64,000 nt of DNA from Bacteroidota bacterium (GTDB taxonomy: Bacteria > Bacteroidota > Bacteroidia > Sphingobacteriales > Sphingobacteriaceae): NCBI GenBank assembly GCA_013288235.1, contig JABDCF010000001.1, positions 25,484-89,483 on the forward strand, in the 5' to 3' direction. Within the stretch, counting starts at the first letter, position 1; each line of letters opens with the position of its first letter. The notes under the pieces were generated by a model. It worked only from the letters and a program-made list of their open reading frames with translations, had not been told where the DNA came from and searched no databases. Below, piece by piece: positions 37,654-47,114 of this stretch. The translations under genes and the position numbers were made by a program.

Positions 37654-37748
37654 CCCCTGACCCCCTAAAGGGGGGAACTAAATTTGAGAGGACGATTTTT
37701 AAAATAAATTTAATTAACTTTTTAAGGCCCCTTTAGGGGTTTGGGGCA
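37651..37748. repeat. Intergenic inverted repeat CCCCTAAAGGGG type between argC and argD
   Basis: TAGCCCCTGACCCCCTAAAGGGGGGAAC versus AAGGCCCCTTTAGGGGTTTGGGGCAT; each arm is also self-palindromic at CCCCTAAAGGGG / CCCCTTTAGGGG. Confidence 0.85.
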
Positions 37749-37749
37749 T

Positions 37750-38895
37750 ATGAAACTATTCGAAGTATATCCAATCAATCCAATTAACATCGTAAAAGGT
37801 GTTGGAAGTTTAGTTTATGATGACAAAGGCCAGGAATATCTTGACCTGTACGGCGGCCATGCCGTAATTTCTATCGGCCATACCAATCCGCATTACGTAG
37901 AACGACTGGAAGACCAATTACACAAAATCGGGTTCTATTCAAATTCAATTGAGATACCTTTGCAAAAACAATTAGCTGAAAAACTTGGTCATGTTTCGGG
38001 CAAAGAAGATTACCAGTTATTTCTTTGTAACTCCGGCGCTGAGGCCAATGAAAATGCTTTAAAGTTGGCTTCATTTTATAATGGCAAAAAGAAAGTCATC
38101 GCATTTAGCGGGGCATTTCATGGCCGTACTTCATTAGCTGTTGCGGTAACCGATAATCCTAAAATTGTTGCCCCGATTAACGAAACAGATAATGTAATTT
38201 TTGTGCCATGGCGGGATGAAGCTGCATTAGAGCGGGCGTTTGCCAATAATGAAATTTCATCGGTAATTATAGAGGGCATTCAAGGCGTAGGGGGCATACA
38301 GGTTGCGCCCGAAAGCTTTTTGCAAAAAATACGTTCCCTTTGCGATGCCAACAATGCTGTTTTTATTGCAGACGAGATTCAGTGCGGGTACGGGCGGACA
38401 GGCAAATTCTTTTCGCATGATTTTGCAGGCATAAATGCCGATATTTATACCATGGCCAAAGGCATGGGTAACGGCTTCCCGGTTGGGGGCATTATTATAT
38501 CGCCCAAAATACAACCGGCTTATGGCATGCTGGGTACTACCTTCGGGGGTAACCATTTAGCCTGCGCGGCCGGTTTGGCTGTGTTAGAAGTTATGGAACA
38601 AGATAACCTGATGCAAAATGCAGCAGAAGTTGGAGGTTATCTGATCACCGAGCTTAAAAAATTCAAACAGGTAAAAGAAGTGCGTGGTCGTGGGTTGATG
38701 ATAGGCATTGAATTGCCGGCAGAACTTGCTCATGTGCGGAAAGAGTTGTTGTTTACCCACCATATTTTTACAGGCGAGGCAAAACCAAATGTGGTAAGAT
38801 TATTACCCGCCTTGAATTTAACAAAAACACATGCCGATAGGTTTTTGGAAGCGTTTACTACAATATTAGAACAACAACCGGTGCAGCAAGTTTAA
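37750..38895 (+). CDS. argD: Acetylornithine/succinylornithine-type aminotransferase (class III)
   Basis: LFLCNSGAEANENALKLAS, FIADEIQCGYGRTGKFFSHD, TFGGNHLACAAGLAVLE. ORF opens at TTG 37741; ATG at 37750. Confidence 0.94.
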   Translation: MKLFEVYPINPINIVKGVGSLVYDDKGQEYLDLYGGHAVISIGHTNPHYVERLEDQLHKIGFYSNSIEIPLQKQLAEKLGHVSGKEDYQLFLCNSGAEANENALKLASFYNGKKKVIAFSGAFHGRTSLAVAVTDNPKIVAPINETDNVIFVPWRDEAALERAFANNEISSVIIEGIQGVGGIQVAPESFLQKIRSLCDANNAVFIADEIQCGYGRTGKFFSHDFAGINADIYTMAKGMGNGFPVGGIIISPKIQPAYGMLGTTFGGNHLACAAGLAVLEVMEQDNLMQNAAEVGGYLITELKKFKQVKEVRGRGLMIGIELPAELAHVRKELLFTHHIFTGEAKPNVVRLLPALNLTKTHADRFLEAFTTILEQQPVQQV

Positions 38896-38981
38896 AAAGA
38901 TGTTGATCGCATTTATAAAATTTTTAAGGGGCGAATGAAAAACATTTTACCTTTCGCTTTTTACCTTTCACCAATAAAGAA

Positions 38982-39929
38982 ATGAAACTATTTTCGTCAG
39001 TAAATGATGTTCCCGATATACAGGCTCTCGTTAAAGAGGCTTTGCATCTTAAGGAATTCCCTTATGCTTATAAAGCTTTAGGCGAAAATAAAACGATGGC
39101 GCTTGTGTTCCTTAACCCCAGCCTGCGTACCCGTATGAGCACCCAAAAGGCTGCCCTTAACCTGGGGATGAATGTGATGGTGCTTAACATGGATAAGGAA
39201 GGCTGGGCGCTGGAGCTACGGGATAATGTGATTATGAACGGTACAACGGTTGAGCATATCCGCGAGGCCGCTGCTGTTATGGGGCAATATGCGGATATTA
39301 TCGGTGTACGCTCATTTCCGGGTTTAAAAGACCGCGATGAAGATTATAGCGAAATGATCTTTAACAAATTCGTTCAGTTTTGCGGCGTGCCGGTGGTGAG
39401 TCTTGAATCTGCAACACGTCACCCATTGCAAAGCCTTGCAGATTTAATAACTATTGAAGAATTAAAAACCCACCCCCGCCCAAAAGTTGTATTAACATGG
39501 GCGCCACACATAAAACCATTACCGCAGGCAGTGCCAAATTCATTTGCAGAGTGGATGTGCAAAGCGGACGTTGATTTTACCATTGCACACCCAAAAGGCT
39601 ATGAACTTTGTGCTGATTTTACAAAAGGCGCAACCATCACCAATAACCAGGATGAAGCATTAGCTGATGCCGATTTTATTTATGTAAAAAACTGGTCAGC
39701 CTATGAGCCTTACGGGCAGATTTTTCCGGGCAATGAAGACTGGATGCTGACCAATGAGAAACTAAAACCCACCAATAACGGCAAAATAATGCATTGCCTG
39801 CCGGTAAGGCGTGACCTTGAATTATCTTCGGAAATACTGGATGGAGAAAGTTCTATTGTTGTGCACGAAGCGGCAAACCGTGTTTGGGCTGCGCAGGCGG
39901 TGCTGAAAAGAATGCTGGAGAGTTTGTAA
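38982..39929 (+). CDS. argF': N-acetyl/N-succinyl-ornithine carbamoyltransferase
   Basis: FLNPSLRTRMSTQKAAL, VVSLESATRHPLQSLADLITIEE, MHCLPVRRDLELS; Bacteroidota-type. Confidence 0.92.
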   Translation: MKLFSSVNDVPDIQALVKEALHLKEFPYAYKALGENKTMALVFLNPSLRTRMSTQKAALNLGMNVMVLNMDKEGWALELRDNVIMNGTTVEHIREAAAVMGQYADIIGVRSFPGLKDRDEDYSEMIFNKFVQFCGVPVVSLESATRHPLQSLADLITIEELKTHPRPKVVLTWAPHIKPLPQAVPNSFAEWMCKADVDFTIAHPKGYELCADFTKGATITNNQDEALADADFIYVKNWSAYEPYGQIFPGNEDWMLTNEKLKPTNNGKIMHCLPVRRDLELSSEILDGESSIVVHEAANRVWAAQAVLKRMLESL

Positions 39930-39950
39930 TTATTTTTTGCATATCAACAG

Positions 39951-40337
39951 ATGGCGAAGCTTTACGATATATTACTTGATAAAAACAAGATTGGTACAAC
40001 TGAACTTGAAAAAGCTGATGCGCCAATGGGTGTTGTGTTCGGGCGAATTAATTTCCTTAACGTAACTTCAGGATACAATTTTTTTAAGGATTATTGTTCA
40101 AAAAACAAGCTAAAGTTTACCGACTACCCAAATGACAAGTTTATTTCAACATCTGATCTTCCTAATTTACAAGTATTTGATAAACATGGAATTGAGATAA
40201 AGGGTTTAGGCTGTATGGTGTCAGGCATGGACTCTGATTGTTTTGAAATTGACATTCCGGGAATTGCTTATCCTTTTTATGAACAAGAGTTCCCGCATCA
40301 TGTAAAAACGTATGCGGACATGTTCAGAGAAAAATAA
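39951..40337 (+). CDS. Hypothetical protein
   Basis: 128-aa ORF directly downstream of argF'; no family recognised. Confidence 0.55.
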   Translation: MAKLYDILLDKNKIGTTELEKADAPMGVVFGRINFLNVTSGYNFFKDYCSKNKLKFTDYPNDKFISTSDLPNLQVFDKHGIEIKGLGCMVSGMDSDCFEIDIPGIAYPFYEQEFPHHVKTYADMFREK

Positions 40338-40380
40338 TTTTACCGAAATAATCTAAATACACCTCACCTCACATAACAAC

Positions 40381-40998
40381 ATGTACATCCCATCCTTCAA
40401 TAAATTCGAAGACCGGCAGCAAGCCATCGCTTTTATGCAGCGTTACAGTTTTGCAACGATAATATCGGTAAAAGATGGTTTACCTGTAGCTACCCACCTC
40501 CCCTTCCTTGTACAGCAAAAAGAAGATAAAATAATCCTGTCATCCCATTTTGCAAAAGCAAATCCGCAATCTGAAGATATAATTAACAACACTGCCCTCG
40601 TGATATTTACCGAGCCACATGCTTATATTTCGCCAAAAAACTACGAAAAAGAGCAAAACGTACCCACCTGGAACTATTTAGCGGTACATGCCTATGGTAA
40701 ATGCACTTTATTGGATGGCGAAGAAAATAAAGCATCTTTGCTGAAAGAAACCATTAAGTATTACGATGCAGCATATTTAAAGCAGTGGGATAATTTGACA
40801 GATGATTACAAGCAAAAGATGATGAAAGGTATTACCGCATTCCAAATGGTGGTTGATGACTTGCAGGCCAAAGCAAAACTAAGCCAGAACCGGACAGAAA
40901 AGGAACGGGAGAATGTTATTAATTCGCTTACTAATGCCGGTAATGCTAACGAAAAGGCTATCGCGGATTATATGTCTGCATTAAATATAAAGCATTGA
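40381..40998 (+). CDS. FMN-binding negative transcriptional regulator (PaiB family)
   Basis: MYIPSFNKFEDRQQAIAFMQRYSFATIIS, PTWNYLAVHAYGKCTLL. Confidence 0.9.
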   Translation: MYIPSFNKFEDRQQAIAFMQRYSFATIISVKDGLPVATHLPFLVQQKEDKIILSSHFAKANPQSEDIINNTALVIFTEPHAYISPKNYEKEQNVPTWNYLAVHAYGKCTLLDGEENKASLLKETIKYYDAAYLKQWDNLTDDYKQKMMKGITAFQMVVDDLQAKAKLSQNRTEKERENVINSLTNAGNANEKAIADYMSALNIKH

Positions 40999-41004
40999 TC
41001 GCAA

Positions 41005-42264
41005 TTACTTAGGTGTTTTTTCAACGACGCCTAAAGACCTGTTAATTAGCTTGTTAAGCGTAAGGCCTTGTATCACGATAGAAAATATTACAATAAAGTA
41101 GCTTCCGCATAATATAATGTGCCGGTATGGGCCAAAGGGCAGCGATAGTGCCAGCGCAATAGAAACACCGCCTCTTACCCCTGCCCATGTTAATATGTTA
41201 ATGTTACTGTAATTAACAGCCAGCGTACGGCGCATAAAAGTTAGCGGCAATAAAATGCTTAACCAGCGGGCGGCCAGTATCAGTACGATTGAAATTGCAC
41301 CGGTAACCCAGTAATTGGTGATATAAGGCAGGTTTACCATCTGCAGGCCTATCATTACGAATAAAATAGTGTTCAGCATTTCATCTATCAATTGCCAGAA
41401 TTTTTCGAGCGCTTCGTGCGACCGTTCTTTCTCGTCGGCGTTTATAGTTTGGTGGCCCGTAAATAATCCAGCCGAAACGGCTGCCAGTGGTATTGACAGA
41501 TGTAAATAGGCTGCCAATACTGAAATACTCATCACCAGTGATAAAGAAACCAATACAATTGTTTGAAAATCGGAGATGGATTTCATCAGGCGAAAAGCGA
41601 TGAAGCCTAAAATTACACCTAACCCAATCCCGCCAAAAACTTCCCTTACAAATAATAATGCCGTATTTGTTATGATAAGATGGTTGATCCCGGAATTTAT
41701 AATTTCGAGCAAGGTTACAAAAAGCACCAGTCCCACCCCATCGTTAAATAACGATTCGCCCGAAATGATGGTAGCAAGGTTTTGAGGTAATTTTGAATTT
41801 TTGATGATCGCACCTACCGCGACAGGGTCGGTCGGCGAGATGAGGGCGCCAAATAACAGGCAATAAAGATAAGGTATATTAACATTATGAAACAGCAAAG
41901 TAGCGCCATAAAATAAAGAGCCAAAAATTACTGTGGATAAGATAACGCTAAGCGTGCTTAGAACAATCACCGGGCGCATTTCCCTTTTAAGCCTTTTTGT
42001 ATTTGAATTAAACGAACCTGCAAAAAGCAGAAAGCCCAGCATAATATCCAGTACGATACCTGAAAAATTGATATTCTTAGCTAAAACTGTCAGGTAATGC
42101 GCAACTTCGGGGTCTAACTTATCAATAGCTATGGTAACGAGGGAAACCAAAATGGCTATGGTAATGATGCCAATTGTACCCGGCAGCTTCATAAACCGCG
42201 CATTTATATAAGAGTAAAAGGCGCTGACTATAACCAGCAAAGCAATAATTAAAAAAAGATCCAT
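41005..42264 (-). CDS. Cation:proton antiporter (CPA1/NhaP type)
   Basis: ALISPTDPVAVGAIIKNSKLP, GESLFNDGVGLVLF, WAGVRGGVSIALALSLP. Confidence 0.94.
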   Translation of the reverse strand: MDLFLIIALLVIVSAFYSYINARFMKLPGTIGIITIAILVSLVTIAIDKLDPEVAHYLTVLAKNINFSGIVLDIMLGFLLFAGSFNSNTKRLKREMRPVIVLSTLSVILSTVIFGSLFYGATLLFHNVNIPYLYCLLFGALISPTDPVAVGAIIKNSKLPQNLATIISGESLFNDGVGLVLFVTLLEIINSGINHLIITNTALLFVREVFGGIGLGVILGFIAFRLMKSISDFQTIVLVSLSLVMSISVLAAYLHLSIPLAAVSAGLFTGHQTINADEKERSHEALEKFWQLIDEMLNTILFVMIGLQMVNLPYITNYWVTGAISIVLILAARWLSILLPLTFMRRTLAVNYSNINILTWAGVRGGVSIALALSLPFGPYRHIILCGSYFIVIFSIVIQGLTLNKLINRSLGVVEKTPK

Positions 42265-42330
42265 TTGCAGTTTATTCTACGACATGAAATTATAACAAAT
42301 TAAGGTGTCTTTTTTAATTATTCCCGGCAA

Positions 42331-43647
42331 CTATTTGCAGTCCACCTCCGCCTTTCGGGTTTCTGTATTAAAATACCTTACCACCATCCTGTTATCGCTA
42401 TTTTTGGTAAAATAATTAATTGCCCATCTTAATAAAACAACTCCTTTGTTGCCAAAACCTACCAGCGACATAATATGTACCAGACCCCATAACAGCCAGG
42501 CAAAAAATCCCTGGAAATGCAGTTTGCCCAAATCTGCCACAGCCTTATTACGTCCTATGGTTGCCAGCGAGCCTTTATCAAAATATTTAAATGGTTCGGC
42601 CGGCTCGCCTTTTATTAAATGTACAAGGTTCTTGGCAAGCCAGGCGCCCTGTTGAATAGCCACCGGCGCCACGCCCGGCAGGCCGTTTGGCATTTCGGCT
42701 GTTATCATTGATGAAACATCGCCTATGGCAAAAATATTATTATAGCCTTTTACACGGTTTATTTCATCAACACTTAAACGGTTTCCTTTAGCAATTGAAC
42801 CGGTCGGGATACCTTCAGGCATTTCGCCGATCACGCCTGCTGCCCATAGCACATTGCGTGTTTTCAGGGTTTTACCGTTGTCAATTTTTAAATAAAAGCC
42901 ATCGTAACTTTCAACGTGTGCGCTGTTATAAATGGTAACATCGGCTTCGGTTAAAAATTTTTTTGCTGCGGCAGATGCCTGGGGCGACATGGCAGCCAGC
43001 AGCTTGTCTTTCCCTTCAACAAGGTACACCCGCATATCGTATTTACTCAGGCCATGATAATCTTTCATCAAAATTAAATGCCTCATTTCCGCTATAGCGC
43101 CTGATAACTCGACACCTGTAGGGCCTCCCCCAACAACAACAAAAGTCATTAATGCAAATTTCTCACGCGGGTCGCTGGTTACTAAAGCAGTCTCCAAATT
43201 TTGAAGTACCAGGCTCCTGATGTTTAATGCCTCCGGAATATTCTTCATCGGCATCGTAAAATGTTCGATCTCTTTATTACCGAAGAAATTAGTGGTCGAT
43301 CCGGTAGCAATTACCAGGTAATCATAATTAATTATCCCAATATTGGTAGTCAGCGTATTATCTTGAGTATTGATCTTCTGTACCTCAGCCATATTAAAGC
43401 TGAAATTATCGTGCTTTGTAAAAATCCTGCGGATGGGGAAGCCGATGGAGTCAGCCTCGATAGCCCCCATTGCTACCTGGTATAGCAGGGGTTGAAAAGT
43501 GTGGTAGTTATGTTTATCAAGCAACAGCACGTCAACCGGTGCATTTTTTAACTTTTTGGCTAATTGTAAACCTCCGAAGCCTCCTCCTATGATTACTACA
43601 CGTGGCCTGGAGCCGTTTTTTTGATCCTGGGATGTAACAGTGAACAT
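42331..43647 (-). CDS. Type II NADH dehydrogenase-like FAD-dependent oxidoreductase
   Basis: RVVIIGGGFGGLQLAKKLK, LLDKHNYHTFQPLLYQVA, FAIGDVSSM. Confidence 0.93.
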   Translation of the reverse strand: MFTVTSQDQKNGSRPRVVIIGGGFGGLQLAKKLKNAPVDVLLLDKHNYHTFQPLLYQVAMGAIEADSIGFPIRRIFTKHDNFSFNMAEVQKINTQDNTLTTNIGIINYDYLVIATGSTTNFFGNKEIEHFTMPMKNIPEALNIRSLVLQNLETALVTSDPREKFALMTFVVVGGGPTGVELSGAIAEMRHLILMKDYHGLSKYDMRVYLVEGKDKLLAAMSPQASAAAKKFLTEADVTIYNSAHVESYDGFYLKIDNGKTLKTRNVLWAAGVIGEMPEGIPTGSIAKGNRLSVDEINRVKGYNNIFAIGDVSSMITAEMPNGLPGVAPVAIQQGAWLAKNLVHLIKGEPAEPFKYFDKGSLATIGRNKAVADLGKLHFQGFFAWLLWGLVHIMSLVGFGNKGVVLLRWAINYFTKNSDNRMVVRYFNTETRKAEVDCK

Positions 43648-43718
43648 ATATATTTATAAAGTTCTCAATTATACATAATCTTTCATAAACGCATTGTAAA
43701 CTTATTGGTTTGGCGAAA

Positions 43719-43813
43719 GGTTGATTAAGTTGGATTGGGTTGATTAAGTGAGTGGTTGACTAATAGTTTATTCAAACAACCTACAACCTAATCAACTACT
43801 CACTCAATCAACC
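43719..43813. repeat. Intergenic inverted repeat, TTGATTGGGTTGATTAAGT word family
   Basis: Left ~43719-43760, right ~43777-43813; ACTCACTYAATCAACC core shared. Confidence 0.75.
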
Positions 43814-43965
43814 ACCCCACAATTAACCTTAATTTAACATTAGAATACAGAATCATTCATTTTTCGTCAATAATTTATAAAAACAGGCCGTTTTTTTGTA
43901 ATTTTAGCCCCGATTGGTAAATAGTGAAAGGATTTTGACTACCAATAGGCTCCAAAAGGGTTAAT

Positions 43966-44811
43966 ATGAATAAAATCGATGTGGTTTCGACCGAAGTTGA
44001 AAAAAATAATAAAGATAAAAGCTTGTTTGTCATAAAAATTGGTGGAAATGTTATTGACAACTCCGAAAACCTGCATCGCTTTTTAAAAGACTTCACCGCG
44101 CTTGATGGTTATAAAATATTGGTACATGGCGGCGGGAAGGCAGCAACACAGTTATCGGAAACGTTAGGCATTGAGGCTAAGTTAGTTGAAGGACGCAGAA
44201 TAACTGATATCGATACATTGAGGGTGGTGACCATGGTTTATGGCGGGCTTATCAATAAAAATATAGTAGCACAATTGCAGCGTTTCAGCAACAATGCCAT
44301 TGGCCTTACCGGAGCAGATGGCAATTTTATACGCACTAAAAAACGACCTGTAAAAACTATCGATTACGGTTTTGTAGGGGATATTGATGAAAATTCAATT
44401 AACCCTAACAATATCAGCAATTTGATGAAAGCCGGGTTCACCCCTGTTTTTTGTGCTTTGACTCATGACGGCGAAGGCCAGTTATTGAACACTAATGCTG
44501 ATACCATTGCATCGGCATTGGCTGTCGCCATGGCAAAATTATATCCTACTACCCTCATCTATTGTTTTGAGAAAAAAGGGGTATTAAAAGATATAATTGA
44601 CGAAAGTTCGTTGGTAAATGAAATTGATCCGAAAGGTTATGAAGAATTGAAAGCACAGCAAATCATCCATAGCGGTATGCTGCCAAAAATGGATAATGCA
44701 TTTTCGGCAATTGCATGCGGTGTTAATGCGGTAATAATAGGTCATTCGGATGACCTCGGCAACTTGAAAAAAAATAAACCATTTGGTACACGTTTAAGCG
44801 GAAACCTATGA
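43966..44811 (+). CDS. argB: Acetylglutamate kinase
   Basis: VIKIGGNVIDN, ILVHGGGKAATQLSETLG, VFCALTHDGEGQLLNTNADTIA. Confidence 0.95.
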   Translation: MNKIDVVSTEVEKNNKDKSLFVIKIGGNVIDNSENLHRFLKDFTALDGYKILVHGGGKAATQLSETLGIEAKLVEGRRITDIDTLRVVTMVYGGLINKNIVAQLQRFSNNAIGLTGADGNFIRTKKRPVKTIDYGFVGDIDENSINPNNISNLMKAGFTPVFCALTHDGEGQLLNTNADTIASALAVAMAKLYPTTLIYCFEKKGVLKDIIDESSLVNEIDPKGYEELKAQQIIHSGMLPKMDNAFSAIACGVNAVIIGHSDDLGNLKKNKPFGTRLSGNL

Positions 44812-45623
44812 ATTCACAACAACATATAGCCATATTAGGCAGCGGAAACATCGGCTTATCGCTGGCAAAAGGTCTGGTAAAATCAGGCATTTGCAAGCCG
44901 CAGCAAATTTCGCTCACACGAAGAAATGTAGGCGCATTGGCCCCATTGGCTGAAGCTGGGTATTATACAACTGATAATAACCTTAAAGCCGTACGGAAGG
45001 CCGATTTTGTTGTACTGGCAGTATTACCCCAGCAGTTAAATAAGTTATTAGATGAGATACGGCCATCCATAAAGCCCGAAAAACAGTTGCTCATCTCGGT
45101 GGTTTCAGGTGTAAGTTGTGCCGATATCCGTAAACAGCTGGATTTAAATGTGCAAATCGTACGTGCTATGCCCAATACAGCTATTGCCATCGGCCAATCG
45201 ATGACCTGTATTGCAACCGATAACGGGACCACTAAAAACATCAATTTCGTAAGGTCGCTTTTTGAAACAGTTGGCATGACGATACAAATCAATGAAGAAT
45301 TAATGACCTCGGCCACAGCGCTATGCGCCTGCGGTATAGCTTTCTTTTTACGGTCTATCCGTGCAGCATCCCAAGGCGGTACCGAAATCGGTTTTCATGC
45401 CCATGATGCTTTAAAAATGGCTGCACAAACCGCCAAAGGCGCTGCTGACCTTTTACTACAGCTGTCATCCCACCCTGAACAGGAAATAGATAAGGTAACA
45501 TCGCCAAGCGGTTGTACCATAGCCGGGCTGAATGAAATGGAACATAATGGTTTTAGCTCCGCCATGATAAAAGGCATCAAGCTATCGGCCGAGAAAGCAG
45601 GCGATCTATATCATAATGGTTAG
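44808..45623 (+). CDS. proC: Pyrroline-5-carboxylate reductase
   Basis: IAILGSGNIGLSLAKGL, VRAMPNTAIAIGQSMTCIA, SPSGCTIAGLNEME; ATGA overlap with argB. Confidence 0.94.
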   Translation: MNSQQHIAILGSGNIGLSLAKGLVKSGICKPQQISLTRRNVGALAPLAEAGYYTTDNNLKAVRKADFVVLAVLPQQLNKLLDEIRPSIKPEKQLLISVVSGVSCADIRKQLDLNVQIVRAMPNTAIAIGQSMTCIATDNGTTKNINFVRSLFETVGMTIQINEELMTSATALCACGIAFFLRSIRAASQGGTEIGFHAHDALKMAAQTAKGAADLLLQLSSHPEQEIDKVTSPSGCTIAGLNEMEHNGFSSAMIKGIKLSAEKAGDLYHNG

Positions 45624-45733
45624 AGGAAACAATTAAAATGCGGAAGTCGGAATGCTGATTGCGGAATGGGACTTTTTCTCCTTTTAGATTCATCCCTAAC
45701 CTCCACTCTCTAATCTCCAATCACTAAAAAACA

Positions 45734-47110
45734 ATGTTAACAGTTGAAAAAATAGGCGGTACATCTATGACCGCGTTAAGCGATGTTATAAAAAACATCA
45801 TCCTTTTTGAGCGAAGCGGTAAACAATTGTATAACCGCATCTTTGTAGTATCAGCCTTTTCGGGGGTGACCAACCTCCTGCTTGAAAATAAGAAGACCGG
45901 CGAGCCCGGTGTTTACCACCGCCTGGCAAATTATAAGGATTTTCATAAGCCATTAAACAGCGTTACTATAAAGCTGAAACAAATTAATAAGAGTTATGAA
46001 AAACTCGGCCTTAACATTGCCGAGGCTGACCGCTATATTGAAAACCATATAAAGCAAGCCCAAACTTATCTGGAAAATCTTGCCAACGTACTGGCATCAG
46101 GCTATGTGAGCAAGGATGGCATATTGCAGGCCGCGCGTGAAATACTGGCCTCGATAGGTGAAAGCCATTCTGCTTATAACTTTACCAATATCCTGCAAAA
46201 TATGGGGATTAACGCCACCCTGGTTGACCTTGGCGGCTTTAACGATCATCGGTCGTACACCATTGACCAGCGGATAAAAAAAGACCTGCAGCACATAGAT
46301 TTTGAAAACACCATCTGCATTGTAACGGGTTATGCAAAAGGAACGGAAGGTATTATGCGCGAGTTTGACCGCGGATATTCCGAAGTTACTTTTAGTAAGA
46401 TAGCAGTTGAAGTAAAACCACACGAAGCAATTATCCACAAAGAATATCATTTATGTACCGCCGATCCTGTGTTAGTGGGCATGCATAATTGTCACCCGGT
46501 TGGTTATACCAATTACGATGTGGCCGATCAACTTGCAGATGTGGGTATGGAAGCCATTCATCCAAAAGCATCCAAGCCTTTGGAGATCAACAACATCAAC
46601 CTGCGTATAAAAAATACTTTCGAACCTGAACACCCCGGGACGTTGATCACCAGGGAATACATTTGTGAAACCAAGCGGGTTGAAGTGATCACGGGTACCG
46701 ACAAAGTAGTGATGATTGATGTTTACGACCCATCGATGGTTGGCAATGTGGGGAGTGACCTGCACATTATGCAGCTGTTTTTTAAGTATAATATCAGTTA
46801 CACATTTAAGGCAACCAGCGCTAATAGTATATCGATAGTAATTTGGGAAAAGGATTTTAATAAAAAACTTATCGCCGATCTTGAAGATGATTTTGAACAC
46901 GTAACTGTCCAAAAAATGGCGGTGGTTTGCCTTTTAGGCACCAATATGGACCAGCCGGGCTTATTGGCAAGATCTGCCGCCGCTTTTGCCGAAAATGGTA
47001 TCGATATTAAAAGCGCCGGCTTTGCCCTGCGCAAAGTTAATATCCAGTTTTTGGTAGCAAGGGAGGATTTTGACCAGTCGATTATTGCGTTGAATAAGGC
47101 GATGGCGTGA
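45734..47110 (+). CDS. Aspartate kinase
   Basis: MLTVEKIGGTSM, IVTGYAKGTEGIMREFDRGYSEVTFSKIA, tandem ACT region. Confidence 0.9.
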   Translation: MLTVEKIGGTSMTALSDVIKNIILFERSGKQLYNRIFVVSAFSGVTNLLLENKKTGEPGVYHRLANYKDFHKPLNSVTIKLKQINKSYEKLGLNIAEADRYIENHIKQAQTYLENLANVLASGYVSKDGILQAAREILASIGESHSAYNFTNILQNMGINATLVDLGGFNDHRSYTIDQRIKKDLQHIDFENTICIVTGYAKGTEGIMREFDRGYSEVTFSKIAVEVKPHEAIIHKEYHLCTADPVLVGMHNCHPVGYTNYDVADQLADVGMEAIHPKASKPLEINNINLRIKNTFEPEHPGTLITREYICETKRVEVITGTDKVVMIDVYDPSMVGNVGSDLHIMQLFFKYNISYTFKATSANSISIVIWEKDFNKKLIADLEDDFEHVTVQKMAVVCLLGTNMDQPGLLARSAAAFAENGIDIKSAGFALRKVNIQFLVAREDFDQSIIALNKAMA

Positions 47111-47114
47111 AACG

